Assembly (NCBI GenBank): GCA_031002005.1
Contig: CM061919.1
Location: 223,632,739 to 223,696,738, forward strand
From: Vandiemenella viatica
Lineage: Eukaryota; Arthropoda; Insecta; Orthoptera; Morabidae
Length of the DNA stretch: 64,000 bases
Direction: 5' to 3'
Shown: positions 11,095 to 20,275 of the stretch, in pieces
How the letters are laid out: the number at the start of each line of letters is the position of its first letter
How positions within the stretch are numbered: the stretch's first letter is position 1
The notes under the pieces: generated by a model
Databases searched by the model: none
What the model was told of the DNA's origin: nothing
The model's input: only the letters and a program-made list of their open reading frames with translations
Position numbers and translations under genes: made by a program

Positions 11095-11965
11095 ATGTCG
11101 GTCAACCGATAATATCGGTCCAAAATATCGATGCTTATGTCGATATTTTTAAATGGACGATACGATAATATCGATATGATGTAGTGAAATATCGTAAACT
11201 ACAAACCCCTTCGCGCTAAAAAAAAAAAATCCTGAAAATAAATGTATGGGTGAAAGGGACCAAATGTGACTATGCTAAATTCTATGGTGCCTCTCCGCTT
11301 CGTGCGCGTTATTCGTTCCCCATTTATTTACGTTCACCGTTTTATCATTTAATATGTTGCGTTACGTTCGTTAGTTCTTGTTTCTGTCTGGGACGTATTA
11401 CAATATTCTAAAGGGATAAAAAATATGACCGCTTGACCGAAACAATTACAATTTTATCAGTGTTGGTAATGGACCTTTTAATGCAGTTAAAGACAAAGGT
11501 TTTAAGTTTCAATGAAGCACTTGGCACCACTGTACAATGTCCCTTTTCGTGGAACTATCAAAATAAAAATTGATGAAAGGATGAAACATTGTTTATTGTT
11601 ACGTATAGAATAACACCGACTATTTGGAGATTACGGTACATTTTTTGCTGGTAAATTAAATTGTAATTAATCATTTACTCAAAGTAGCCTCGTCGGTGCC
11701 TTCTGAATGCCTTTACTCACAGGCAGGAACCACTGTCACTCAAACTAGGAATAGACTTCATGAAAAAAGGATCTGCTGACGCTTAATATTTTCAGGCCTA
11801 ATTTTTTCAATAAACTACCTCAAATTTATTATTTGATTTTGATTTACATACTTATTTCTAATTTCTAAAATAATATGTACAAATATCGGAAAATATCGAT
11901 ACGATGCTGCCCATATTATCGATATCTGCCTGGCATCGATATATTTATCGATATTGACATTACCT
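11095..11965. repeat. Paired clusters of ATCGATA palindromes around a 700-bp core
   Basis: The left cluster (about 11100-11205) and right cluster (about 11880-11960) each contain several copies of ATATCGAT or TATCGATA. These are dense at both sides and absent from the middle. The arrangement resembles the subterminal repeats of a hAT or similar DNA transposon. I found neither convincing terminal repeats nor a target duplication, and the core has no recognised frame. A cluster of transcription-factor-like palindromes is the alternative. Confidence 0.4.
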
Positions 11966-12535
11966 TGCATCCATAGTCGTATTAGCCTCATTCCGTACGA
12001 ATTGTAGAGTGGTTCAGGATTTAACCCAGGATTTTGGTGCACAATCTGGTGATTAGGAATTGTGAACAATTGTTAGCAGGCAAAGTTCCGATGGTGAACA
12101 TTTCTTCCAGCACCAGGACTCGAAGCAGCTAATCTCATGTCAGGTGCCGAACATCATTAAGGTGCCACAACTAGCTGAGCCATTTAAAATATCTGTATTT
12201 TTGTTTAAAATTATTTCCGCATATTGTGAAAGGAATTAATAAGATTCAGACTGTTTTAAGAGTATTTTGATATATGGTTATTTTGGGACAACTGGTGGCG
12301 TCTTTGTATTGTTGGAGAAGTTTTGCTGTTCGGGTATAGGCAGTAGGACGGATTGAGAGCACAACTGGATAGCAATGTAAGCTGTCCTGGCAGGTTCGCC
12401 ACATGTAATATATCAATTATTCTCGGAAGTGAGGTAACCACTTGGTTGACGGCGTGTTATTTAGACTGGCCCGCACTCTGCCACACTACAATGCAGGAGC
12501 CCAAATCAACAATCGCTGCCTGCACAGCTGTGTTG
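11966..12535. other. No recognised feature (Gypsy insertion flank)
   Basis: Unassigned sequence directly left of the Gypsy element. Its last five bases, GCCAG (12536-12540), are the left target duplication. A 68-codon frame (12353-12559, +) runs into the LTR and has no recognisable homology. Confidence 0.3.
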
Positions 12536-12540
12536 GCCAG

Positions 12541-12984
12541 TGAAGTGAACTACACTTAATGGTTCCTTGAGGTTTATTACTATGTACACAAAACACTGGT
12601 AAACAATAACAAATGTGGTACAGTTAGCGGATGACCGTCGAGAAATTTAGCCTGGTCCTGATCCGGGGTAGAGAGAGACGGCTTCTACTTCTCGCGAACT
12701 TCCGGTGGTCTTCTGTAGTTGAAGCTGGTTCCGCGGTCAGGCCGGAACTGGCGGTGGAGCGGCCGGCTACGCTTATATAGGCGGCCTGGCGCAGGAATTC
12801 CGTTGTGTGGTAGTACGGCGACCTCTGTAAGAAATAGTCCCACTTAGCTTCTAGATGATTCTATTTGTTTTCCTGGTTTGTTTTGATGTCTCTGCGCCTG
12901 TTTGGAGTCGTATATGTATCCCGGCGTGCAGGCGCGTTGTGTGTGAGGTCTGCCTGGCAGGGGCCTTTACTGGCAGACTGAACA
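12541..12984 (-). repeat. 3' LTR of the Gypsy element
   Basis: A 444-bp LTR with TG...CA ends on the plus strand (TGAAGTG...GAACA). On the minus strand it contains a TATA box (TATATAAG, 12773-12780) and a polyadenylation signal AATAAA (12573-12578), so the U3-R-U5 order is U3 at the high coordinate. The pol frame ends inside it, at 12861. Confidence 0.97.
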
Positions 12985-15900
12985 TACCTCCCTCCCGGGG
13001 GGGGAGGGGGGGAAGCGATGTCTGCGACGTCTGCGAGGTCGTCTGCCGCGGCGCCCTGGAGCAGACTATGAAGGCTACCTCCAGGGGAGTACGGAGCTGT
13101 TCCCCTGGCGATGCGTGCCGACCTGCGTCGTGGTGCAGGTTGTGGTGGAGGTACTTGTGGAGCTAACGGCATCGGTTCGTCGGCGTCGATGGCCGGGGGC
13201 TGTACGGGGGGCGCTGAAGATGGTCCCCGCAGGTGGTCGAGAGGCTGCGGCTGAAGGGTGTCGGAGCGACCGACAGGTTGTGGCGTCGTTGGTGGCGCTG
13301 TAACTGTCCCTGAGCAACGGTTAGACGGCAGGAGTGGTGGAGGTGGCAGGGAAGGAGAGGAAGAAGTGGATGGCCGTGCCGTGGTGGAAGAGGACGGTGC
13401 CGTGGGGTAGCGGGGACGTAGTTGGTTTCGATGGCGTCGCACTATCCGGCCATCCAGGCTGACGTCGAACAGTTGGCGGCCCCGGGGCCGCTGGATGACC
13501 CCCGGAAGCCAACCGGCCCGGGAGCCAAACCCGCGGGCCCAGACTAGGGAGCCCGGGGTGAAACGGAATGGGCCCGAAGGTACCTGTACTTTGGGCGGGG
13601 GTAAGAGGAGATGGAGGAGAGTGCGAGGTTGGCGGCCATGTAGCAATTCCGCCGGGCTTTTGGCCCCCACTGGAGTGGTTCGATAGGAACTGAGGAAGAG
13701 TGTCAATGCCTCTTCGAGTTTGTGACTTGTGGTGTATTTGGTCATTTGGGTTTTGAATGTTCTGACTAGCCGTTCCGCCTCCCCGTTAGATTGGGGGTGG
13801 AAGGGCGGGGTGAGGAGGTGTTGGATATTGTTGGCGGTACAGAAGGATAGGAATTCCCGACTTCGAAATTGCGGTCCGTTATCTGTGACGATAGCGTATG
13901 GTAATCCTTCGATGGAAAAGATCTTCGTGAGGGCTGAAATGGTGACCTCTGTGGTGATTGTGGAGCAACGGACGACATATGGGAAGTGGGAAAAGGCATC
14001 CGTCACTAGGAGCCACTGGTGGCCTAGGAATGGGCCAGCGAAGTCGAGGTGAATGCGTTCCCAGGGTCCGGACGGTGCCGGCCAGGAAAGGAACTTTTGA
14101 GGGGGGCGGGGCAGTTGTTGGGCACAGATGGTACAGCGCCGCACCATCTTCGTGACATCCGTGGTAAGGCCGATCCAGAATACATGGCGTCTGGCAAGGG
14201 ATTTGGTGCGGGCAATTCCCCAGTGTCCTTGGTGGAGAGTTTGGAGGATTGTCGGTTGTAGGGATCTCGGAACGACGACCCTCGGGGTGGAATTTGGTTC
14301 TGTGCGGAGGAGCACTCCCTCTACTACTGAGAGCTGGTGGCGGATGGAGTAGTAGAACTTGAGGTCTTGATGATGGCGTGGAGGGGAACGTGTTTGCCAC
14401 CCGTGTTGGATGTGGTGTCGGATGACACGGAGGAGGGGGTCCTCCCCTGTGGCTGCCGCGACTTTTGAGGCCGTGACTGGAAATGTCTTCAGTGCTTCTT
14501 GTATGTCATCGTCGATCTGGAACACCAGAAGTTCCGACTTGTCGAAGGCAAGGTCTGGTCCCTGCGGTAGTCTGGATAAGGCGTCTGCATTGGCATGCCT
14601 GGAGGTGGTACGGAAATGCATGGTATATCTGAACTGGGACAGGAATAGTGCCCAACGCTGGATGCGGTGGGATGTTTTGGTAGGCAGACGTGTGGACGGA
14701 TCAAATAGTGATAGGAGTGGCTTGTGGTCGGTAATGAGATGAAAAGAAATCCCATATAAAAGGGAATAGAATTTGGAGCAGGCAAAAACAATAGCTAGCG
14801 CCTCTTTCTCGATTTGAGAATATTTAAGCTGAGCAGCCGATAGGGCTTTGGAGATGTAGGCTACGGGGCGTTCCGTGCCATCTGGTAATTTATGAGACAG
14901 AACTGCCCCCACACCGTAATCGGATGCATCTGTGGCAAGTATCAAGGGGAGGTTTGGAGTGTATGGCATGAGGCATGCTGCGGACTTGAGCTGCTGTTTA
15001 AGGGTGTGGAATGCGGTCTCGCAAGCTGGGGTCCAACGGAACGGGACATTCTTGCGACAGAGGTGGTACAGGGGTGCTGCCACTTGTGCTGCTGAGGGTA
15101 TAAATTTTCTGTAGTATGAAATCTTGCCTAAAAAAGATTTCAACTGATGTAGATCCTGAGGCCGAGGTAAGTTGGAAATAGCGTCCACATAGGAAAATGC
15201 TGGGGAGATGCCTTCCTGAGCGATGATGTGACCCAGGTAGGAAATGGATTGTTGAAAAAATTGACACTTGGAAAGGTTGCATTTTAATCCTGCTGCACGG
15301 AGGCGGAGGAAGAGTAGGCGGAGGTTGGTCATGTGTTCGGCAGCGGAGGGTCCCGTGACGACTATGTCGTCGAGATAGTTGATGCATCCCGGAATATCCT
15401 GGAGAAGTTGTTCGAGATACCGTTGAAAAATCGCTGGAGCACTGGCCAAGCCGAACATGAGCCGGTTGAGTTGGAAGAGGCCAGAGGGAGTGTTGATGAC
15501 TGTGTATTGTCGGGACTGGATATCCAAAGGGATTTGAAGGTATGCTTCTGCCAGGTCAATTTTTGTAAAGTAGGTACCTCCTGCTAGTTTACGGAAGAGG
15601 TCGTCCGGTCTCGGAAGTGGATAGTCGTCTACCAGCAGATGCGGGTTGACGGTGGTCTTAAAGTCACCACAGAGACGTAAGCGGCGTCCTGGCTTCTGAA
15701 CTATGACCAACGGCGTGGCCCAGGGGCTGAACCGCACCGGCTGGAGGATCCCTTCGTCTTGGAGACGTTGAAGTTCTTCCTGAAGTGGTTGTTGAAGCGC
15801 TACGGGTACCTGGCGTGCCCGGAAGTATCGAGGCCGTACGTCCGGCCGGAGTTGGAGTGATGCTTCGAAGTCCTTTGCACAGCCGACGCCTGGTGAGAAC

Positions 15901-16082
15901 AGGTCCTGAAACTCGGTGCAAAGGGCGTCCACTTCAGGAAAAGGAACATGCTGAGATACGAGGTGTATGTTATCCTCAATTGAAAATCCGAATAAGCGGA
16001 AAGCGTCCAGTCCAAATAAGTCTGCTGTGAGAGAACTGTTAACTACTAAAAAGGGGACTGAACGATGTACAGACTTATACAT
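12861..16082 (-). CDS. Pol polyprotein: reverse transcriptase, RNase H, integrase
   Basis: A 1073-codon frame. RT spans about residues 85-255, with a catalytic Asp in FTKIDLAEAY (176) and YLDD at 236-239. RNase H shows the D385-E427-D452-D500 set. Integrase has an HH-CC zinc finger (H617/H620, C650/C653) and the catalytic triad D680, D734, E770 with the typical 35-residue spacing. It is followed by a basic C-terminal domain and a Pro/Ser-rich tail. The ATG at 16082 overlaps the gag stop by 8 bases in the +1 frame. The frame is open upstream only back to a stop at 16113-16115, so any ribosomal shift must occur within roughly 16078-16112. The last 41 or so codons lie in the LTR. All key residues appear intact. 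Confidence 0.96.
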   Translation of the reverse strand: MYKSVHRSVPFLVVNSSLTADLFGLDAFRLFGFSIEDNIHLVSQHVPFPEVDALCTEFQDLFSPGVGCAKDFEASLQLRPDVRPRYFRARQVPVALQQPLQEELQRLQDEGILQPVRFSPWATPLVIVQKPGRRLRLCGDFKTTVNPHLLVDDYPLPRPDDLFRKLAGGTYFTKIDLAEAYLQIPLDIQSRQYTVINTPSGLFQLNRLMFGLASAPAIFQRYLEQLLQDIPGCINYLDDIVVTGPSAAEHMTNLRLLFLRLRAAGLKCNLSKCQFFQQSISYLGHIIAQEGISPAFSYVDAISNLPRPQDLHQLKSFLGKISYYRKFIPSAAQVAAPLYHLCRKNVPFRWTPACETAFHTLKQQLKSAACLMPYTPNLPLILATDASDYGVGAVLSHKLPDGTERPVAYISKALSAAQLKYSQIEKEALAIVFACSKFYSLLYGISFHLITDHKPLLSLFDPSTRLPTKTSHRIQRWALFLSQFRYTMHFRTTSRHANADALSRLPQGPDLAFDKSELLVFQIDDDIQEALKTFPVTASKVAAATGEDPLLRVIRHHIQHGWQTRSPPRHHQDLKFYYSIRHQLSVVEGVLLRTEPNSTPRVVVPRSLQPTILQTLHQGHWGIARTKSLARRHVFWIGLTTDVTKMVRRCTICAQQLPRPPQKFLSWPAPSGPWERIHLDFAGPFLGHQWLLVTDAFSHFPYVVRCSTITTEVTISALTKIFSIEGLPYAIVTDNGPQFRSREFLSFCTANNIQHLLTPPFHPQSNGEAERLVRTFKTQMTKYTTSHKLEEALTLFLSSYRTTPVGAKSPAELLHGRQPRTLLHLLLPPPKVQVPSGPFRFTPGSLVWARGFGSRAGWLPGVIQRPRGRQLFDVSLDGRIVRRHRNQLRPRYPTAPSSSTTARPSTSSSPSLPPPPLLPSNRCSGTVTAPPTTPQPVGRSDTLQPQPLDHLRGPSSAPPVQPPAIDADEPMPLAPQVPPPQPAPRRRSARIARGTAPYSPGGSLHSLLQGAAADDLADVADIASPPPPPGGRYVQSASKGPCQADLTHNAPARRDTYTTPNRRRDIKTNQENK
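12985..12996 (-). other. Polypurine tract of the Gypsy element
   Basis: Directly adjoining the 3' LTR, the minus strand reads GGGAGGGAGGTA, preceded by a further G/C-rich run. Its position and purine bias fit the plus-strand primer. It lies inside the open pol frame, which reads through a run of proline codons here. Confidence 0.7.
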
Positions 16083-17349
16083 GACGTTTGCTGTGAACTT
16101 GTCCCAGGAGTGCTATTTCCTGTTTGTTGTATGTCAGGAGGCGCTTGGGGGCCGGCGAGAGGGGGGGCGAGCCAATTTGCACATAAGTAGTATAATTAAG
16201 CAATGAGACTGCTGCTCCTGTGTCGACTTGTAGGCGCAGGGGCTTGCCATTGACCGTAACGTCAATAAAAAGTTTGGATGCTGTGGAAGTGTCTACCTGA
16301 TTGATATCCATAGGTGCGCCGCTCAACCTGTCTTGGTAAGACCCTGGGCGGCGAGAGCCGGGATTGGCATTGGTGGTGTTGGTGCGGCAGACGGACGCCA
16401 GGTGTCCTTCCTTGCCGCAACGTGAGCATTCAGCCCAACGATCCGGACAATTTTCCCTCTCATGTGCTGAATAACAGGCGGGGCAGGAGGGTAGGCGGAG
16501 CGGGCTGCGGCGTCGGCGCTGCGGGATCCGCTGCTGCTGCCGAGACTTGGTGCCCCTGCCGGAACGGGCCGGTTCGATGTCCTTCTGAGGAAGCGGTCCC
16601 CGGTTGTGGTGTCGGGAGGAGCGCGACTGGGAGCTCTGGATGGCGGCGACGTCCTGTGTGTCCTCTACGTCGGTTCGGATTGCGGCCACATCCGCCCAGG
16701 ACTCCAGGCGGCGATCTGCGGCCGTAGATATTTCGAATTTGTAGGCAAGTTCGATGACCTGCTCCAGGGATGGGTCCTCTAACTTGAGGGCGTCATGCCG
16801 GAGTGCGGCATCTGGTGCAGCCTGTATGATGTGATCACGCACCATGTCGTCGGCGTAGGATTCGTGGGAACAACGAGTTTGAAACTTACATTTTCTGCTA
16901 AGGCCTTGGAGTTCGGCCGCCCACTGGCGATACGTCTGATCGGGCTTCTTCCGGCATTGATAGAATTCGACGCGGGCCGCGACGACATGGTACCGGCGTC
17001 TGTAGTATGCATTCAGTGTCGTACAGATGGTCGTGAAGGTGAGGGTGTCGGGGTCTTGTGGCTGAAGTTTGGTGAGCAAGACATACATCTTCGATTGGTT
17101 CCAGGAAAGGAAATATGCACGCTGGTCTTCTTCTTTGGATATGTGATGAATTGCGAAGTGTTGTTTTATGCGCTTCTCGTAGGTCTCCCATTCTTCGACG
17201 TCGTCGTTGAATGCTGGGAACGGAGGCGGGGCCGTGGGTTGGCGGAGATTCCTGACTTCCGCAATCAGTTGTCTCTGAGATTCGAAGAACTGATGTAGAA
17301 GTCCTTGGAGGAACTGTTGCCATTCCGTAGGTGCTGCTGGCGTAGCCAT
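16075..17349 (-). CDS. Gag-protease polyprotein of the Gypsy element
   Basis: A 424-codon frame starting 37 bases inside the LTR-internal junction. A capsid-like alpha-helical region comes first (about residues 45-215). It is followed by a basic linker and two zinc knuckles: an atypical C-X2-C-X3-H-X4-C (289-301) and a canonical C-X2-C-X4-H-X4-C (308-321). An aspartic protease follows, with its catalytic DTGA at 376-379 and a flap-like region after it. The frame stops at 16075-16077, shortly after the expected end of the protease. Gag would assemble the particle and the protease would process it. RT lies in the next frame (+1 relative to this one), so expression of pol needs a frameshift or reinitiation. 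Confidence 0.95.
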   Translation of the reverse strand: MATPAAPTEWQQFLQGLLHQFFESQRQLIAEVRNLRQPTAPPPFPAFNDDVEEWETYEKRIKQHFAIHHISKEEDQRAYFLSWNQSKMYVLLTKLQPQDPDTLTFTTICTTLNAYYRRRYHVVAARVEFYQCRKKPDQTYRQWAAELQGLSRKCKFQTRCSHESYADDMVRDHIIQAAPDAALRHDALKLEDPSLEQVIELAYKFEISTAADRRLESWADVAAIRTDVEDTQDVAAIQSSQSRSSRHHNRGPLPQKDIEPARSGRGTKSRQQQRIPQRRRRSPLRLPSCPACYSAHERENCPDRWAECSRCGKEGHLASVCRTNTTNANPGSRRPGSYQDRLSGAPMDINQVDTSTASKLFIDVTVNGKPLRLQVDTGAAVSLLNYTTYVQIGSPPLSPAPKRLLTYNKQEIALLGQVHSKRHV

Positions 17350-17369
17350 GATGGTCGAGAGTTCTTATC

Positions 17370-17384
17370 CCAACCTTGTCGCCA
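17370..17384 (-). other. Primer-binding site of the Gypsy element
   Basis: One base inside the 5' LTR, the minus strand reads TGGCGACAAGGTTGG. The leading TGG pairs with the CCA end of a tRNA, and the position is where the minus-strand primer of an LTR element sits. I could not assign the tRNA species confidently. Confidence 0.7.
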
Positions 17385-17385
17385 C

Positions 17386-17829
17386 TGAAGTGAACTACAC
17401 TTAATGGTTCCTTGAGGTTTATTACTATGTACACAAAACACTGGTAAACAATAACAAATGTGGTACAGTTAGCGGATGACCGTCGAGAAATTTAGCCTGG
17501 TCCTGATCCGGGGTAGAGAGAGACGGCTTCTACTTCTCGCGAACTTCCGGTGGTCTTCTGTAGTTGAAGCTGGTTCCGCGGTCAGGCCGGAACTGGCGGT
17601 GGAGCGGCCGGCTACGCTTATATAGGCGGCCTGGCGCAGGAATTCCGTTGTGTGGTAGTACGGCGACCTCTGTAAGAAATAGTCCCACTTAGCTTCTAGA
17701 TGATTCTATTTGTTTTCCTGGTTTGTTTTGATGTCTCTGCGCCTGTTTGGAGTCGTATATGTATCCCGGCGTGCAGGCGCGTTGTGTGTGAGGTCTGCCT
17801 GGCAGGGGCCTTTACTGGCAGACTGAACA
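17386..17829 (-). repeat. 5' LTR of the Gypsy element, promoter-bearing
   Basis: It appears identical to 12541-12984. On the minus strand the promoter TATA box is at 17618-17625, so transcription is expected to start about 25-30 bases below that position and run toward lower coordinates. Bounded on the right by the duplication GCCAG (17830-17834). Confidence 0.97.
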
Positions 17830-17834
17830 GCCAG

Positions 17835-18124
17835 CCTCAGAGATTGTTACTTAAATACAACAATACTATGCTATGCCGTTTACTAAACCAAACACCGACC
17901 ATGCTACATAATTTAATATTAATAATAACAATAACAGTAAATTAATAATAAAAAATTATGGGCATTATTGATAATGTCGCACAAATAATGTCTGTTTCTT
18001 CTGAAAGAATTCTCGTGTATTACGGTATGCACGGAGACGTAGTTATTGAATATATCCTATTCATTACTTCTGTCGTCAGCATCCCTTTTTTTAACTTGTT
18101 ATTGTTATTATTATTATTATTTTT
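17835..18124. other. No recognised feature
   Basis: Unassigned AT-rich flank of the Gypsy insertion, ending in a TTATTATTATT microsatellite near 18104-18124. Confidence 0.3.
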
Positions 18125-18440
18125 TTCCCGTCGTTCTGCCCAACTCAGGAGTGCGAGTGAACTTATCTAGCAGACGTGTTTTTCCTCTGTTCCCAGAATC
18201 TCTTCATCCATTCGCTGTGCTCTTTCCTACGTTCTTCTGTCCAAGTGTTCCTTCTTGTAATATACTGGCTGTTGGCAAACTGGTGGTTATTGACTATGCT
18301 ACTAAATCAGCGTCTGTCCTCTATGATATCGTCTGTTATTCCAATTTCCTGGAGATCCTTTTTCGATTTCAGTTAGCCAGTTGTTTTTGATTTTCATTGA
18401 AATGGCCAGGTTTAGAATTCTTTTTGTTAGTCTGTTATTA
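18125..18440 (-). pseudogene. LINE ORF2 C-terminal fragment
   Basis: Minus-strand frames, with shifts, give a HSEWMKRFWEQRKN-type block. This is a basic, Trp-containing tail that I associate with LINE polyproteins of arthropods. The piece is bounded on both sides by TTATT/ATTATT repeats (18104-18124 and 18437-18452), which may be a degenerate 3' tail. The association is from memory and is only moderately certain. Confidence 0.4.
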
Positions 18441-18782
18441 TTATTATTATTATGGTATGCCAAATACAAACAAAGTACAACATATTAATCAGATAGCTAT
18501 ATCCAAGGATTCTAGTAACCTTCTGGCAGCTGGTCCAGTTTGATGCAGTGTGAGAAGTCCTCCAGTTGGTCTTCTGGCAGTCCATGACAATGTGGCCAGT
18601 GGTTGGATACCTCCACTCTCGTTCCGTTGCAATGCACACACCGTGTCTCTTTTTTATTCAGGTAATACAAAGCTACAGTGGTGAATAAGTTGTCAGCAGT
18701 TACGTTTATTTTCATAGTTATATGAAATATCACACTCAATTTCCGTTAAAACACATTGTTAAGTTAAAAGTGGGTCCAGTGG
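18441..18782. other. Unassigned; small minus-strand frame
   Basis: A minus-strand frame (18739-18512) contains CVHCNGTRVEVSNHWPHC, a Cys/His-rich segment. I do not recognise it. It may belong to an older mobile element. There are no splice or promoter signals that I would trust. Confidence 0.3.
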
Positions 18783-18790
18783 TGGCAGGG

Positions 18791-19106
18791 TAGAGGTGGG
18801 CAAAGTGACTCACTAAAAGAGCGGTGTTCATTTGATCACTCCACGAAAAGAACTAGAGAACTAGTTCTTTTGAACGGTTCACTAGCTCAGTTTTATTTCA
18901 GACCTTCTTTTTTTTTAGATCTCACCCCTCAGCTCTACAGTCCACAAAACCCACGTGAACAAGCTCTTCTTGATCTTCGGAATTAGCCGACCTATGGCCG
19001 ACTCACCTAGAAGAACTACCATTCACTTTTAGTGAGCTACTGCTCACTCGCTGTTTTAAGAGAATTGCTCTATAGAACTGATTCACTCGCGAACGACCCA
19101 TCTCTA
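18791..19106. mobile_element. hAT-type MITE, family M2
   Basis: A 316-bp element with ends TAGAGGTGGGCAAAGTGACTC and (reverse complement of the right end) TAGAGATGGGTCGTTCGCGA. It is flanked by a perfect 8-bp duplication TGGCAGGG at 18783-18790 and 19107-19114. The interior repeats AGTGA/TCACT and GAACTAGTTC motifs, which suggest transposase-binding sites. No coding capacity. Confidence 0.9.
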
Positions 19107-19223
19107 TGGCAGGGACACAGTTTGCCTCACCGCAGCGCCTGCGTATGTTAGACGCAATCCGCCACGCAGAACAGACTGGCAGCGGTTAGTAGGAGTTGCC
19201 ACTATAAGCTGCCTTTACAATTA

Positions 19224-20118
19224 CGAGGGCGATTCAGAAAATAAGATCTCCTATTTTTGTTTAAATACAAAATCACATTTATTCACAACTTGAGATACAT
19301 CGTAGGAAAGCTTGAAGTTTTAGTTTTTTATATATTTATAAAATCGCCTTCCATTCGATGACCTTCCGCTTCCGCGCCACGAGATTTTTGATCCCGTCGT
19401 CGAACCAGTCTCCCGCTGCGTCGCAAAGAAATCGAGTGACTGCGATCTGCAGTTCCTCGTCTGACCGGAACTCCTGGCCACGTAGGTGTTTTTTAAGCGC
19501 GGGAATGATGCACCCAGGTTTCGTCCCCAGTCACTATCGAATCCAGGAAGTCTTCCTCTTCTAAGCGGTGAACAAATTATTTGGCACATTCCACGCGCTA
19601 TCTTTTGTGATCGTCGGTGAGCTGTCTGTGGTCTCTCACCTTGCTGTATCCTAGAATGTTTGTAACAGCTATGTGTACGGAGATTTTTCCACATACTCCA
19701 TTAAGTCTTTCAACAAGAGTTATCTTTCGATTACTGCGTACCATCTCATCAATTTTGGTCACCGTTTCGTCGGACACGCTCGGTCTTCCAGGCCGCTCCT
19801 CACCGTGGACGTTACTGCGGCCGGGAGAAAATTCCCAGCACCACTTTTAATCTCCGTACGCTTTTCCCCGTACACTACCACTAACTGACGATGGATTTCT
19901 ATCGATGTAACATTTTTCGCGTTCATAAATCGTATCACTAAGCGCAGTTTGCACCTGGCGGACAGCTACCATGCAGTGGCCGATAGTCCGATCGAGCTCG
20001 GATTGGTACCATTCAGTGGTGGAAGAACCAAGAAACACGGCGCTGCTGTCGGATTTCGCCTTGCGCTGTTGGTTTTGACGCGGCGTCTTTGCAGACCTTA
20101 TTTTTTGAATCGCCCTCG
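19224..20118 (-). mobile_element. Decayed mariner transposon
   Basis: An 895-bp element with inverted ends CGAGGGCGATTCAGAAAATA and (reverse complement of the right end) CGAGGGCGATTCAAAAAATA, flanked by TA on both sides (19222-19223, 20119-20120). The minus strand encodes a broken mariner transposase. A full mariner is usually about 1.3 kb, so a central block is missing. Confidence 0.9.
19330..19910 (-). pseudogene. Mariner transposase pseudogene
   Basis: Reading down the minus strand through several frames I see a RPGRPSVSDETVTKIDE linker (around 19800), then a helix-turn-helix-like segment. Next is DSIVTGDETWVHH (around 19520-19555), which contains the first catalytic Asp of the mariner D,D34D triad. 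This is followed almost directly by the C-terminal QEFRSDEELQIAV block. The region that normally carries the second and third Asp is deleted, and there are stops and frame changes. It therefore cannot encode an active transposase. Confidence 0.8.
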
Positions 20119-20275
20119 TATTATCAATAAGTCTCAGGGACAAAGGCTTCAAAGAGCTGTATTATACTCGCCAAATGCTGTATTTATTCATGAACAATTC
20201 TGTGTAGTATTTTCAAACAATAATTTTGTATCAGTTACCGAAAAGACAAATAAAAAAAAATATAATTTAAAAAAC

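Larger units (their letters stand above)
12541..17829 (-). mobile_element. Intact Ty3/Gypsy LTR retrotransposon
   Basis: A complete 5289-bp element. It has two 444-bp LTRs (12541-12984 and 17386-17829) in which I saw no mismatch, and perfect 5-bp duplications GCCAG at 12536-12540 and 17830-17834. The minus strand carries a primer-binding site, gag-protease, RT-RNase H-integrase and a polypurine tract in the usual Gypsy order (integrase last). There is no env frame. Identical LTRs and open frames point to a recent insertion. The CCHC knuckle, DTGA protease, YLDD polymerase and DX35E integrase place it among Gypsy/Metaviridae elements, and the subgroup is not resolved by eye. Confidence 0.97.

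Noticed and set aside
13115..17298. Many plus-strand and alternate-phase frames across the Gypsy element
   Set aside because: They overlap the gag and pol frames, which have conserved catalytic motifs. They are GC-driven shadows.
12541..17829. An env gene making the Gypsy copy an errantivirus-like element
   Set aside because: The pol frame runs directly into the 3' LTR, leaving no room for a third frame.
18104..18452. TTATT repeats as a CRISPR-like or satellite array
   Set aside because: Short AT microsatellites without spacers or higher-order units, probably degenerate LINE or SINE tails.
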